From CAVVYV01 sp963818205 (GTDB lineage Bacteria; Actinomycetota; Thermoleophilia; Solirubrobacterales; 70-9): a DNA stretch of 64,000 nucleotides. The stretch is from contig CAWFRG010000003.1 in the NCBI GenBank assembly GCA_963818205.1, positions 57,894 through 121,893 of the forward strand. Reading direction: 5' to 3'. Below, piece after piece: positions 1 to 8,285 of the stretch. Within the stretch, counting starts at the first letter, position 1; each line of letters opens with the position of its first letter. The notes under the pieces were generated by a model, which worked only from the letters and a program-made list of their open reading frames with translations, made no database searches and was not told where the DNA came from. The position numbers and the translations under genes were made by a program.

Positions 1-504
1 GCCGGCGCGGGTGCAGGGTGCGCGCCGGAACTCCTCCGCGACCGGGTCCCGAAGCAGGACCCGCTCGACCACCTGCCGCAGGTCGGGATCGTGGACCTCG
101 CGGACCAGGTGCTCGAGAAAGCCGTTCAGCTCCTCCGGGTCGCGATAGGCGCTCGGGAGGAAGTCGGCGGGATCGAAGGCGCCCGCCTCGAGGGCGTGGA
201 TCTCGTCGATCTCGGCGACCAGATCGCCGCGGAATCGCTCGACCTTGCCCGAGACCCGTATCGGGTCGCCGCGCTCGAATCGGGCGGCGAGCCGGTCGAC
301 CTCCCGGAACGCCCGCGCCGGAATCGAGCCGCTGCGGTCGCGCAGCTCCAATGACAGATACGGCGATCCGTTCCGCGCCGTCAGCCGGTCCTTCCGAAGG
401 CAGGCGTAGTCGCCCCGGAAGCGCTGGCCGGGCCGGAGCTCGGCGATCGAGGGGCCGGCGAGGGTGGGGGCGTCGGCGGCTTGGGCCTCGGCCTGGGCGG
501 GCAC
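1..504 (-). CDS. OB-fold/HD-domain 3'-5' exoribonuclease, YhaM-like (5' part, runs off window)
   Basis: The reading frame is open from a GTG at 504 to the first base of the window, so the C-terminal part is missing. The visible 168 residues start VPAQAEAQAADAPTLAGPS and contain an OB-fold-like stretch (LRPGQRFRGDYACL, then SLELRDRSGSIPARAF and IRVSGKVERF). Next come a linker and EFRRAPCTRAG at the edge. In the complete gene at 33069-34073 the equivalent position reads RFREAPAAKHYHQAYVGGLL and leads into the HD phosphohydrolase domain, so the two are paralogues. YhaM-type enzymes trim single-stranded RNA or DNA from the 3' end; that function is known for the family, not shown here. The gene is divergent from the PAC2 gene, with an 89-bp gap. 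The GTG start fits the alignment; an AAAGAT box lies 6 nt upstream. Confidence 0.8.
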   Translation of the reverse strand, partial: MPAQAEAQAADAPTLAGPSIAELRPGQRFRGDYACLRKDRLTARNGSPYLSLELRDRSGSIPARAFREVDRLAARFERGDPIRVSGKVERFRGDLVAEIDEIHALEAGAFDPADFLPSAYRDPEELNGFLEHLVREVHDPDLRQVVERVLLRDPVAEEFRRAPCTRAG

Positions 505-581
505 GGACCGATCTTTGCGTCCCCTGCGGACGCCACAGACCTCCGCCCGTTTACCCGGCGCGGCCGGAAGCCGGGTCGCGC

Positions 582-587
582 TAGTCT
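582..587 (+). promoter_or_regulatory. -10 box TAGTCT, likely leaderless start of the PAC2 gene
   Basis: TAGTCT ends 6 nt before the ATG at 594 and no Shine-Dalgarno sequence is present. The spacing would put the transcription start at or next to the start codon. The same arrangement recurs before many genes in this window. Confidence 0.5.
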
Positions 588-593
588 CGAAAC

Positions 594-1466
594 ATGGACG
601 CGCTCGTCTGGGAGGCCGAGCCTCCGCGGCTCCGCTCCCCGATCTTGGTCTGTGCCTTCGCGGGCTGGAACGACGCTGCGGGGGCTGCGACCACTGCCCT
701 GACCACAGCGGCGGAATCGCTCGACGCTGAGCTGATCGCCCAGGTCGATCCCGAGGAGTTCTTCGACTTCCAGGCGAACCGGCCGACGATCAGCCTGACC
801 GAGGGACAGACCCGGGAGATCGAGTGGCCGGGCAACGTGCTGCTCGCGGCGAGGGTCGACGGCACCGACCACGACCTGGTCCTTCTGGCCGGAACCGAGC
901 CGAACCTGCGCTGGCGCACCTTCTCCGAGGGCCTCGCGGAGGTGGCCGACGGGCTCGGGGTGGAGATGGTGGTCACCCTGGGGGCGCTGATCGCCGACGT
1001 CGCCCACAGCCTCCCGGTTCCGATCACCGGCCTCGCCTCCGACCAGGAGCTGGTAGAGCGACTCGACCTCGCCCGCTCCAACTACGAGGGGCCCACCGGC
1101 GTCGTCGGCGTCCTCCACGACGCCTGCCAGCGCCGCGGGATGCCCTCGGCGAGCCTCTGGGCGGCGGTTCCCCACTACGTCGCCGCGGTTCCCAACCCGA
1201 AGGCGGCCCTCGCCCTGCTCCGCCGCCTCGAGGGCCTGGTCGGGGTCGCGGTCGAGGCCTCCGAGCTCGAGGAGGAGACCGCCTCCTACGAGGACCAGGT
1301 CACCCGGGCGGTCGCCGCCAACCCAGAGATCGAGGAATTGGTCCAGCGACTCGAGCAGGAGCAGGCGGACCGGCTCGAGCTCCGCCCCGACCTTCCCTCC
1401 GGCGAGACCCTCGCCCGCCAGTTCGAGCAGTTCCTGCGCCAGCGCGGCGGCCCGCCCGGCGATTAG
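594..1466 (+). CDS. PAC2 family protein (proteasome assembly chaperone-like)
   Basis: A 290-residue protein beginning MDALVWEAEPPRLRSPILV, followed by CAFAGWNDAAGAATTAL, the typical N-terminus of actinobacterial PAC2 proteins. The middle holds the family's central segment (VVTLGALIADVAHSLPVPIT, then SNYEGPTGVVGVLHDAC). The C-terminal 60 residues are charged and helical (SELEEETASYEDQVTRAVAA). The length is normal for the family. PAC2 proteins resemble eukaryotic proteasome assembly chaperones, but their bacterial role is not settled. The gene stands alone between a divergent exonuclease gene and a convergent helicase gene. The ATG at 594 is chosen because it is the first start and lies just after a TAGTCT box, which suggests a leaderless transcript. 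Confidence 0.85.
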   Translation: MDALVWEAEPPRLRSPILVCAFAGWNDAAGAATTALTTAAESLDAELIAQVDPEEFFDFQANRPTISLTEGQTREIEWPGNVLLAARVDGTDHDLVLLAGTEPNLRWRTFSEGLAEVADGLGVEMVVTLGALIADVAHSLPVPITGLASDQELVERLDLARSNYEGPTGVVGVLHDACQRRGMPSASLWAAVPHYVAAVPNPKAALALLRRLEGLVGVAVEASELEEETASYEDQVTRAVAANPEIEELVQRLEQEQADRLELRPDLPSGETLARQFEQFLRQRGGPPGD

Positions 1467-1508
1467 GCGAGAGCTCAGCTACCCGGTCTCCGGCGTCACC
1501 GCGCCGGT

Positions 1509-4500
1509 CTAAGCCTCAGACGCCGGGCAGATCAGCCGGAAGTCGCACCAGGAGCAGATCTCGGGGGAGGGGCGGGGCTCGAAGTCCTGGTCGAGGATTC
1601 CCTCGCCGACCTCGAGCACGACCCCCTCGACCCGCTCGAGGTCGTCGGGCGAGCTGCCCACCGCCACCTTCTCGTCGGCGAGCACGTACCAGTAGCTGCC
1701 GGCGGCGCCGTCGAGCCGCCACGCCTCGCGCGCGGCGAGCCGGTAGATCGCGAGCTGCACGTCGCCCTCCAGCTCGCGCTCGGGCTTCGGGTCGCCGGTC
1801 TTGTAGTCGATCAGCTCGTAGCCGCCCCCGGGAAGCTGGTCCACCCGGTCGACCCGCCCCCGCAGGTGGTGGGGCCCGATCCGGAAGTCGAACTTGCGCT
1901 CGACCCAGCGGGGGCTGGCGCCGCTGCTGGAGATCCGCGCGTGGTACCGGCGCAGGGCCTCGATCCCGCGCTCGCGGAACTGGAGCTCGTCGTCGGACTC
2001 GCCGAAGCCCGAGCGGCGCCAGGCGGCGGCGAAAAGGGCCATCAGCCGCTCCAGGCTGCCGGCGTCGGGCTTCCCCCGCCGCCTGCTGGCCATGGAAGCG
2101 CTCGAGCACCTGGTGGATGACGATCCCGAAGCGCTGGTTGATCGTCGTCTCCTGGGGGATGCCGAAGACGCGCGCGAACTTGTACTTCAGCGGGCAGGTC
2201 CGATAGAGCTCGATGTCGGTCGCCGAGAGCGCCAGACCCTCGCCGCGCCGCGGCAGGAAGGCCTCCAGCGAGGGCTCGTCCTGGGCGGCGATCAGCTCCC
2301 GTCGGCGCTTCCGCGCCCCCTCCTCGTCGAGCAGGTAGGAGTCGAGCCCGGAATCCGCGAGCGCCTGGCGCTGCTCCGCGGAGATCGCCTGCTCGAGCAG
2401 GTCGTTGACGTGGCCGAGCGCCTCGCCGACCGGCTCCGAGCCGGGCCGCTGGATCAGCCCGGCGAGCTTCACCAGCTCGAGGAACCGGGCGACCGCGCGG
2501 TTGACGTCGATGTAGGTGTCGAGCCGCGGCTCCGAGAGCTTGCCGCCGGCGCGCCAGGCCTCCTCCAGGACCTCGTCCTGAATCATCCGGTAGGTCGCCT
2601 GCAGGCCCTCGGCCGGTCCGAAGAGCTCCTCGGCGTGGCCCTTCTCGGACGCGTCGAGCACCGCTCGCGCCTCCTCGTAGAAGGGGGAGGGTCGGGCGGT
2701 TCCCTCCTCGGTGGCCAGCGGCCGCGAGAGCACCAGATCCTCACTCGCGCGGGTCATCGCGAGGTAGAGAAGCCGCCGGCGTTCCGCCTCGAACGGGGGC
2801 GCCGCGCCCGCGAGCTCCGGGGGCACCGCGGGCGATCCCGCCGGCTCGGGCCCGGGCATCGCCCCGGCCTGCATCCCGACGACGTAGAGGCGGGCGAACT
2901 CGAGCCCCTTCAGCGACTCCAGCGGCATCACCCGGACGGCGTCGGCCATCGGCGCGCTCGGCTCGTCCGCCGGGGAGACCCCGGCCTCCGAGACGGCGAC
3001 CAGGTAGCGGACGAAGTCGCGGTTCGAGCCGCCGGGCTCGCGCCGGGTCCAATCCGCCGCCAGCTTGCCGAGGCGGGAGAGGCTGCGAAGCCGCTCGGCG
3101 GTCTCGGGATGGGCGGCGAAGAGGCGGTGGCGCCGGAAGCCGATCCGCTCGATCAGGCGCCGGACGAAGACGTCGGCGCGCATCTCGCCCATCGCCTTCG
3201 CCGCGGCTCCCCAGAGGCCGAGGAAGGTGCGGATCCGGTCGCGTGCCTCGGGCGGGATCTGGGGACTCTCCAGCGAGGCCTCGAGCGCCGAGACCATGTC
3301 GAGCTTGCGGCGGCGGGCGATCGTCGTGCAGCGGGCGAGATCGACCGAGCGAAGCTCGACCGGGGGGCGGGTCAGCGCCCGCACCGCGGCGGCGGCGTCG
3401 GTGGGGTCAGCGAGCAAGCGCAGCCAGGCGATCACGTCCCGCACCTCGGGACGTCTGAAGAAGGAGTCCGGCCCGGCGATCCGGTGGGGGATGCGCCGCT
3501 CCTCGAGGGCGGCGGCGATCGCCCGTTGGCGGCCGCCCCCGCGCGGGACGGCGATGCAGAGGTCCGCCATCTTCAGCTCGCCCTCGGCGAGCGTCGACTC
3601 GATCTCGCGGGCGACAGCCTGAGCCTCGGCCCGCTCGTTGTCGCTGCGCCAGAAGCGGACCCTGGTCGGTGGCCCGGCGGCGCGGCGGGGGGCCTCGGCG
3701 CCGCCGCCTGCGGACGACACCACGGCGTGGGCGGCGTCGAGGAGGTCGCCGCCGTAGCGCCAGGCCGGCTCCAACACAATCTCCTCGGGGCTGCCCAGGG
3801 TCTCTCGCACCCACCCGGCGCCGCCCGCGCAGGGCGCCCGCCCCTGCTCGTCGTCGCAGGAGAGCACCGCGCTGCGGGCGCCGCGCGCCAGCAGCTCGAT
3901 CAGCGTCCGCTCCGCCGGGCAGGCGTCCTCGAGCTCGTCGACGATCAGGTGGGGAAAGCGCTCCGCGACGGCGGCCGCGAGCGCCGGACGCTCCTCGAGC
4001 AGCCGGCTGAGCTCGAGCACCGCCTCGCCGCCGTCGACCGCCCCCGCGGCGCGCATCATCGAGTCGTGCAGCTCGTAGATCTGAGCGAACTCCCGCTCGC
4101 GCGCCGCCGCGTCAAGGTCGGCCTCTCCCGCCTGACCGGCGCCGAGGCGCGCGGCCCACTCCCCGAACCGCTCCGCGGTCACCCCGGCGGCCTTCAGGGC
4201 GTCGATCCGATCGACGATCCTTGCCAGGAGCCCGGCGGCGTTGCCGCGGATCTCGTGGCGGCGCAGGGGCAACTCGTCGAGCCGCTCGAGCAGCAGGGCA
4301 AGGCGCTCGGCGGCCGTCAGCGACTCGATGAAGGGATCGAGCCCGGCCTCTGTGGCGTGCTCGCTCAGCAGCCGCGCGGCGATCAGCGTGTACGGATTGA
4401 CCACCAGCTCCTCGAATGCGCCCTCCATCGCCTCCTCGGCCCGGGTGCGGATCCGGGTGGCGGTGGCCTGCGAGCTGGTCAGCACCAGGGCGCCCTCGCC

Positions 4501-4653
4501 GGCTCCCGCCAGCGCCGCGACCCGGTGGCTGATCGCCTCCGTACGTCCGGAGCCCGGCAGCCCGAGGACGAGCAGGGGCCCCTCGGCGTGGCCGACGACG
4601 CGCTGCTGTGCATCGGTGAGCGCAGGGGACTTTGACTCTGGGCGCTCCTCCAC
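1509..4653 (-). CDS. UvrD/PcrA-like ATP-dependent helicase with C-terminal Cys-containing PD-(D/E)XK nuclease (frameshifted)
   Basis: One protein of about 1047 residues split by a frameshift near 2075, where CGGCGGGGGAAGCCC appears to carry one extra base. N-terminal superfamily 1 motifs are visible: Walker A GLPGSGRTEAI, motif II IVDELED, a CDDEQ segment, motif V SLKGLEF and motif VI LYLAMTRASEDLV. The C-terminal 250 residues form a RecB/AddB-like nuclease. They contain CPLKYKFARVFGI, then GRVDRVDQLPGGGYELIDYK with the catalytic Asp and the DYK signature, and finally ICSWCDFRLICP. The four cysteines (one upstream, three near the end) match the iron-sulfur clamp of AddB-type nucleases. The likely role is double-strand-break processing or helicase-nuclease repair. 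The GTG at 4653 is preferred over the TTG at 4656 because TAGCCT lies 7 nt upstream of it. Without the frameshift correction the last 190 residues would look like a separate nuclease. Confidence 0.85.
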
Positions 4654-4660
4654 CAAGTCC

Positions 4661-4666
4661 AGGCTA
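4661..4666 (-). promoter_or_regulatory. -10 box TAGCCT before the helicase-nuclease gene
   Basis: On the minus strand TAGCCT is followed by 7 nt and then the GTG at 4653. This supports a leaderless transcript and that start codon. Confidence 0.4.
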
Positions 4667-4716
4667 GATCATCGGCCCAACGCTTCCGAACCGCTTGCCG
4701 CTCTCACCGGCGCATT

Positions 4717-4797
4717 CATTAAACGGGTCGCTCCTCCGACATTGAACGGGTCGCTCCTGAGTGGAGCGCCCTCGCATCTGCGGAGCGCCCTCGCATC
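4717..4797. repeat. dispersed palindromic repeat, copy A (nested double copy)
   Basis: Two left arms (CATTAAACGGGTCGCTCC at 4717 and CATTGAACGGGTCGCTCC at 4740) are followed by two identical right arms (GGAGCGCCCTCGCATC at 4763 and at 4782). The order is left-left-right-right, as if one element sits inside another. GCTCC pairs with GGAGC. It lies in the gap between two divergent genes. Related copies are at 27192-27237 and, inverted, at 41586-41623. Confidence 0.7.
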
Positions 4798-4819
4798 GGG
4801 CCCCTCTAGCATCAGGTCG

Positions 4820-5707
4820 GTGACCGAGCCAGGCACGCCCCGGGACGCGGTCGAGGCCCAGGGCATCGCCCCCTCCGGCCCCGCCGCCCCCACCGACGAG
4901 GAGTGGATCGACGCGTTTCGTGCCGCCGTCGCGGTCCAGCGCCAGATCTTCTCCGACCACCACGGAATCGCCGCCCGCACCGAGTATGAGGGGATCGGCG
5001 AGGGAGGCGACCGCACTCTGGTGATCGACCGCCTTTGCGAGGACGCGATCTTCGCCGAGCTCGAGCGCATCCACAAGCGGGGGCACGAGTTCACCGTGAT
5101 CTCGGAGGAGCGCGGCACGGTCAGCTTCGGTAGCCCGGGGGCGCCGCTCCGGGTGGTGATCGATCCGATCGACGGCTCCCTCAACGCCCGCCGGACGATT
5201 CCCTGCCACAGCGTCAGCATCGCGGTCGCCGGCGGCGACTCGATGGCGGACGTCACGCTCGGCTACGTCTACGAGTTTGGTGCCGGCGAGGAGTTCATCG
5301 CCACGCTCGGCGGGGGCGCGACCCTCGACGGCGAGCCGATCAGCACCCCGGGCGGCGACGGGATCGAGGTCGTCGCGATGGAGGCGACCAAGCCGGAGCG
5401 GGTTCGGGCCGCCGCGGAGAGCCTCTCCGGCGCCGCCTACCGGCTGCGCAGTCCCGGAACGATCGCCGTCTCGCTCTGCTACGTCGCCGGCGGGCGCTTC
5501 GACGGGATGATCACCACCCGCAACTGCCGCTCGGTCGACGCCGCCGCCGCCCAGCTGGTCGCCCGCGAGGCGGGGGCGGCGCTCGAGTTCGCCGGCTTCG
5601 AGCTGAGCGAGGCGCCGCTCGATCTCTCTGCCCGCTACGACGTCGCCGCCGCCCGCACCCCGGCGGACCTCGCCGTCCTCCGCACGGCGCAGGACGCGGT
5701 CGACTGA
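4820..5707 (+). CDS. inositol monophosphatase family protein
   Basis: A 295-residue protein of the lithium-sensitive, Mg-dependent phosphatase family (IMPase/FBPase-like/CysQ). Metal-site motifs are clear: ISEERG, then VVIDPIDGSLNARRTIPC (motif A, DPIDGS), and near the C-terminus NCRSVDAAAAQLVAREAG, the usual motif B region. SLNARR replaces the more common TxNFxxG pattern, so the substrate may not be inositol phosphate. The open frame extends far upstream, but the GTG at 4820 is favoured because TAGCAT lies 7 nt before it and because the upstream stretch is the palindromic repeat. The stop overlaps the next ATG (ATGA), so it is coupled to the metalloprotease gene. Confidence 0.85.
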   Translation: MTEPGTPRDAVEAQGIAPSGPAAPTDEEWIDAFRAAVAVQRQIFSDHHGIAARTEYEGIGEGGDRTLVIDRLCEDAIFAELERIHKRGHEFTVISEERGTVSFGSPGAPLRVVIDPIDGSLNARRTIPCHSVSIAVAGGDSMADVTLGYVYEFGAGEEFIATLGGGATLDGEPISTPGGDGIEVVAMEATKPERVRAAAESLSGAAYRLRSPGTIAVSLCYVAGGRFDGMITTRNCRSVDAAAAQLVAREAGAALEFAGFELSEAPLDLSARYDVAAARTPADLAVLRTAQDAVD

Positions 5708-6796
5708 TGCCCGACCGGATCGTCGATTGGGACCTGGCCGAGAGGGTTGGCCTCGCCCTGGCGGGCCAGGGACCGAAGTGGGAGGGCACGGACGGAGGAG
5801 CTGCGGGTCGAATCCGAGCGCGCGGCGCGGTTGGTGCGCCGCTACACCGGGCTGAAGCCGCGGGGGCGCCTGCCCGAGGCGGAGCTTGTCGGCCGGGCGG
5901 AATGGGCGCGGGTCAACCTCGCCACCTTCCGGGAGATGTCCGCCGGGATCGAGGAGCAGCTCGGCGAACGGCTGAAGGTCTCCGATAACTCGTCGCGAGG
6001 GCTGCCCGCCACCCTGACCAGGGCAGCCGCCGGGGCGGAGGTCGGACTCGCGGTCGGTTACCTCGCCCAGCGGGTGATCGGCCAGTACGACGTCGCCCTG
6101 ATCGGGCCGACCCGCGCCCCGCGGCTCCTCTTCGTCGGCCCCAACCTCTCGGCGGCGCGCTCGCGGCTCGACGTCGACCGCGACCTCTTCCTCCGCTGGA
6201 TCGCCCTCCACGAGACCACCCACGCCGTCCACTTCGCCTCGGTGCCCTGGCTGCGCGACCACATCGGCGGGATCGCCAGGGAGCTGTTCGAGGGCGCGGC
6301 CGTCGAGGTGAAGCCGAGCGAGCTGCTCGGCAAGCTCGTTCGCCTCAACCCGCGCGAGCTGGTCCGCTCGGTCGCCGCCGGCGATCTCGCCAGGCTGCTG
6401 CTGCCCGAGCCCCAGCGCCTCCAGATCGACCGGCTGCTCGCCACCATGACCCTGGTCGAGGGCTATGCCGAGCACGTGATGGACGCGGTCGGCGATCAGC
6501 TCGATCCCGGCTACGCCGAGCTCCGCCGGCGCCTCGACCGCGATCGCGAGCGGCGCGGGCTGCTCGACTCGATCGTCTCCAGGCTGCTCGGGCTGGAGAT
6601 GAAGATGGCCCAGTATCGCCGGGGCAAGGCATTCGCCGACGCCGTCGTCCGCACCGCCGGGATCAGGGGGCTGAACCGTGCCTGGGACTCACCCGAGTCC
6701 TTGCCCAGCCCTGAGGAGCTCGACACCCCCGAGGAGTGGGTGGAGCGGGTCGGCGCCCGCCGCCAGAACCGCCTCCTCGCCCTCCTTCACCGCTGA
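5707..6796 (+). CDS. zinc-dependent metalloprotease, DUF2342/F420-biosynthesis-associated family (frameshifted)
   Basis: The start MPDRIVDWDLAERVGLALAG is the family's usual N-terminus. Near 5790-5800 the frame shifts (one extra base around ACGGACGGAGGAG), after which the protein continues TEELRVESERAARLVRRYTG to the end. The HEXXH-type zinc site is ALHETTHAVHF at about residue 165, followed by GIARELFEG and TLVEGYAEHVMDAVG, where a third ligand is expected. The total is about 362 residues, normal for the family. These proteins occur across Actinobacteria; the name comes from co-occurrence with F420 genes and the substrate is unknown. The ATG overlaps the stop of the preceding phosphatase gene, so the two form an operon. 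Confidence 0.85.
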
Positions 6797-6810
6797 CGGA
6801 ACGACTGACG

Positions 6811-7482
6811 ATGGCCACCTATGTGTTGATCCACGGCGCAGGCGACGTCGGCTGGTACTGGCACCTGGTCGAGGCGGAGCTGCGCGCCCGGGGCCACGAC
6901 GTGGTCGCGCCCGACCTGCCGTGCGAGGACGAGTCGGCGGGATGGTCCAAGTACGCCGATGCGGTAATCGAGGCGGTTGGGGATCGCACCGACCTCGTCG
7001 TCGTCGCCCAATCCCTCGGTGGCTTCACCGGTGCTCTCGTCTGCGACCGGGTGCCGGTCGACTTGCTCGTATTCGTAGCGGGGATGGTCCCGATGCCCGG
7101 CGAGACCGGCAGCGAGTGGTGGACCAACTCCGGCTACGAGGAGTGGGTGCGCGAGCACGAGGGGGAGAACGACGATGACGACGAAATCGCGGTCTTCTAC
7201 CAGGACGTCCCCCCGGAGCTGGCGGCCGAAGCGCTGAGCAGGGGGCGGGACCAGGCCGAGAAGCCGATGCGGGAGCCGTGGCCGCTGAACGCGTGGCCGG
7301 CGGTGCCGACGAGATACCTGCTCTGCCGCGAAGACCGGGTCTTCCCGGCTGAATTCGTTCGCCGGATGGTCAGGGAACGTTTGGGCTTCACTTCCGATGA
7401 GATCGACGGAGGCCACACTCCGGCCCTGAGCCGTCCGAAGGAGCTGGCCGACCGCCTCGAGGCCTACCGGACTGAGCTCTAG
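6811..7482 (+). CDS. alpha/beta hydrolase (salicylate-esterase/EstA-like)
   Basis: A 223-residue alpha/beta hydrolase beginning MATYVLIHGAGDVGWYWHLV; HGAGDVGW gives the oxyanion-hole region. The nucleophile is the Ser in VVVAQSLGGFTGAL, the catalytic His is in DEIDGGHTPALS, and the acid is probably the Asp in LCREDRVFP. Small esterases of the plant-methylesterase/hydroxynitrile-lyase-like group share this layout. An upstream in-frame start would add 25 residues overlapping the metalloprotease gene; the ATG at 6811, 15 nt after that gene, gives the standard N-terminus. It is probably cotranscribed with the two preceding genes. The substrate is unknown. Confidence 0.85.
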   Translation: MATYVLIHGAGDVGWYWHLVEAELRARGHDVVAPDLPCEDESAGWSKYADAVIEAVGDRTDLVVVAQSLGGFTGALVCDRVPVDLLVFVAGMVPMPGETGSEWWTNSGYEEWVREHEGENDDDDEIAVFYQDVPPELAAEALSRGRDQAEKPMREPWPLNAWPAVPTRYLLCREDRVFPAEFVRRMVRERLGFTSDEIDGGHTPALSRPKELADRLEAYRTEL

Positions 7483-7521
7483 CCAGCCGCGGGGCGTAAC
7501 CACCCTGGGCCGCAGGGTTAA

Positions 7522-7533
7522 GAACGTGTGTTC
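7522..7533. promoter_or_regulatory. LexA/SOS-box-like site GAAC-GTGT-GTTC
   Basis: GAACGTGTGTTC matches the core of the Gram-positive/actinobacterial LexA box (GAAC-RNRY-GTTC) and is followed by G, as in the consensus. It lies 70 nt before the ATG of the repeat-protein gene. An overlapping inverted repeat, TGTTCGC (7529-7535) with GCGAACA (7545-7551), may be a second dyad. Confidence 0.45.
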
Positions 7534-7602
7534 GCTGCTACCCTGCGAACAACCTTACGATTAATAAGACCGTCCGCTACCCGTTGGGAGTTGAACACCG
7601 AG

Positions 7603-8112
7603 ATGCCCAAGAAGCAGCCGATTACCGAGAACGGCACCACCGGCACCACAGCCAGCAAGCCGTCGGAGCAGGCTCTGCAGGCAGTCGATGTCGCTGTCGG
7701 CGCCGTCCCCCAGGCCGCCGATGCGGTCCGCAAGAGCGTTGACCAGTGGAGCAAGGCCGAGACTCGTTCGCAAGAGATCGAGACGCTTCAGAACAAGGTT
7801 TCGACCCTGCGCGATCCGAAGACCCGATCGAGCGAGATCGAGACCCTTCGCAAGCGCCTCGCTGACGAGATCGACCGCGCCGAGACCCGCGGTGGAGACG
7901 TCCGCAAGCAGGTCACCGATCAGCTGATCGGGCAGGCCCGCAAGGCCCGCGAGCGCGTCGAGCCGGTTCGCGAGCGCGTCGAGCCGGTCTACCGCAAGCG
8001 TCTCGAGCCGGTCGTGCGCGAGCGCTTCGAGCCGGTCTACCGGCGTCGCGTCGAGCCGGTCTACCGCGAGCGGGTCGAGCCGGCCGTCAAGCGGGTGCGC
8101 GAGCGGATCTGA
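7603..8112 (+). CDS. hypothetical charged helical protein with C-terminal RERVEPVY repeats
   Basis: A 169-residue protein starting MPKKQPITENGTTGTTASKP. I do not recognise a family. Residues 1-25 are polar and disordered-looking, and 26-55 are helical (ALQAVDVAVGAVPQAADAV). Residues about 56-105 hold two related segments (ETRSQEIETLQNKV and KTRSSEIETLRKRL), likely coiled coil. The C-terminal third is six near-identical units of the form R-x-R-hydrophobic-E-P-V-Y. There is no signal peptide or membrane segment. The ATG at 7603 is preferred over an upstream start because the upstream sequence looks like promoter. A LexA-like box lies upstream. A nucleic-acid- or surface-binding polyampholyte is possible but unproven. 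Confidence 0.6.
   Translation: MPKKQPITENGTTGTTASKPSEQALQAVDVAVGAVPQAADAVRKSVDQWSKAETRSQEIETLQNKVSTLRDPKTRSSEIETLRKRLADEIDRAETRGGDVRKQVTDQLIGQARKARERVEPVRERVEPVYRKRLEPVVRERFEPVYRRRVEPVYRERVEPAVKRVRERI
7948..8088 (+). repeat. in-frame 24-nt tandem repeats encoding R-x-R-[VLF]-E-P-V-Y
   Basis: Six units (7, 8, 8, 8, 8 and 8 codons) read RERVEPV, RERVEPVY, RKRLEPVV, RERFEPVY, RRRVEPVY and RERVEPAV. The repeated nucleotides CGCGAGCGCGTCGAGCCGGT show that the array grew by duplication. Confidence 0.85.
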
Positions 8113-8120
8113 CCCTTAGC

Positions 8121-8150
8121 CCGGGTTGCCGCGGAGGGGCGGCAGCCCGG
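8121..8150. terminator. stem-loop 1 downstream of the repeat-protein gene
   Basis: CCGGGTTGCCGC pairs with GCGGCAGCCCGG (one G-U pair) around a 6-nt loop, 9 bp after the stop codon. It is the first of three consecutive hairpins before mrp. Confidence 0.5.
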
Positions 8151-8155
8151 TGAAG

Positions 8156-8183
8156 TTCCGCTCGCGAGAACTCGTGAGCGGAA
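8156..8183. other. stem-loop 2 of three in the 7603 gene to mrp gap
   Basis: TTCCGCTCGCGAG pairs with CTCGTGAGCGGAA over 13 bp (one G-U) with a 2-nt loop. It has no T-run, so on its own it is not a classic intrinsic terminator. Confidence 0.5.
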
Positions 8184-8201
8184 GCAGCACCTCTCCTCCC
8201 T

Positions 8202-8232
8202 CGAAAGCCGGGTCCTTGCGGCCCGGTTTTCG
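8202..8232 (+). terminator. stem-loop 3, intrinsic-terminator-like
   Basis: CGAAAGCCGGG pairs with CCCGGTTTTCG around TCCTTGCGG. The T-stretch lies in the 3' arm on the plus strand, so it probably ends transcription of the repeat-protein gene before the mrp promoter at 8273. Confidence 0.55.
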
Positions 8233-8272
8233 CTTCTCTGGGCAGGGATCCTGGGCGGGGTGCCCCACTCCG

Positions 8273-8278
8273 TAGACT
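8273..8278 (+). promoter_or_regulatory. -10 box TAGACT, leaderless start of mrp
   Basis: TAGACT is followed by 7 nt and the GTG at 8286. There is no Shine-Dalgarno sequence between them. Confidence 0.5.
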
Positions 8279-8285
8279 TTGGGCC

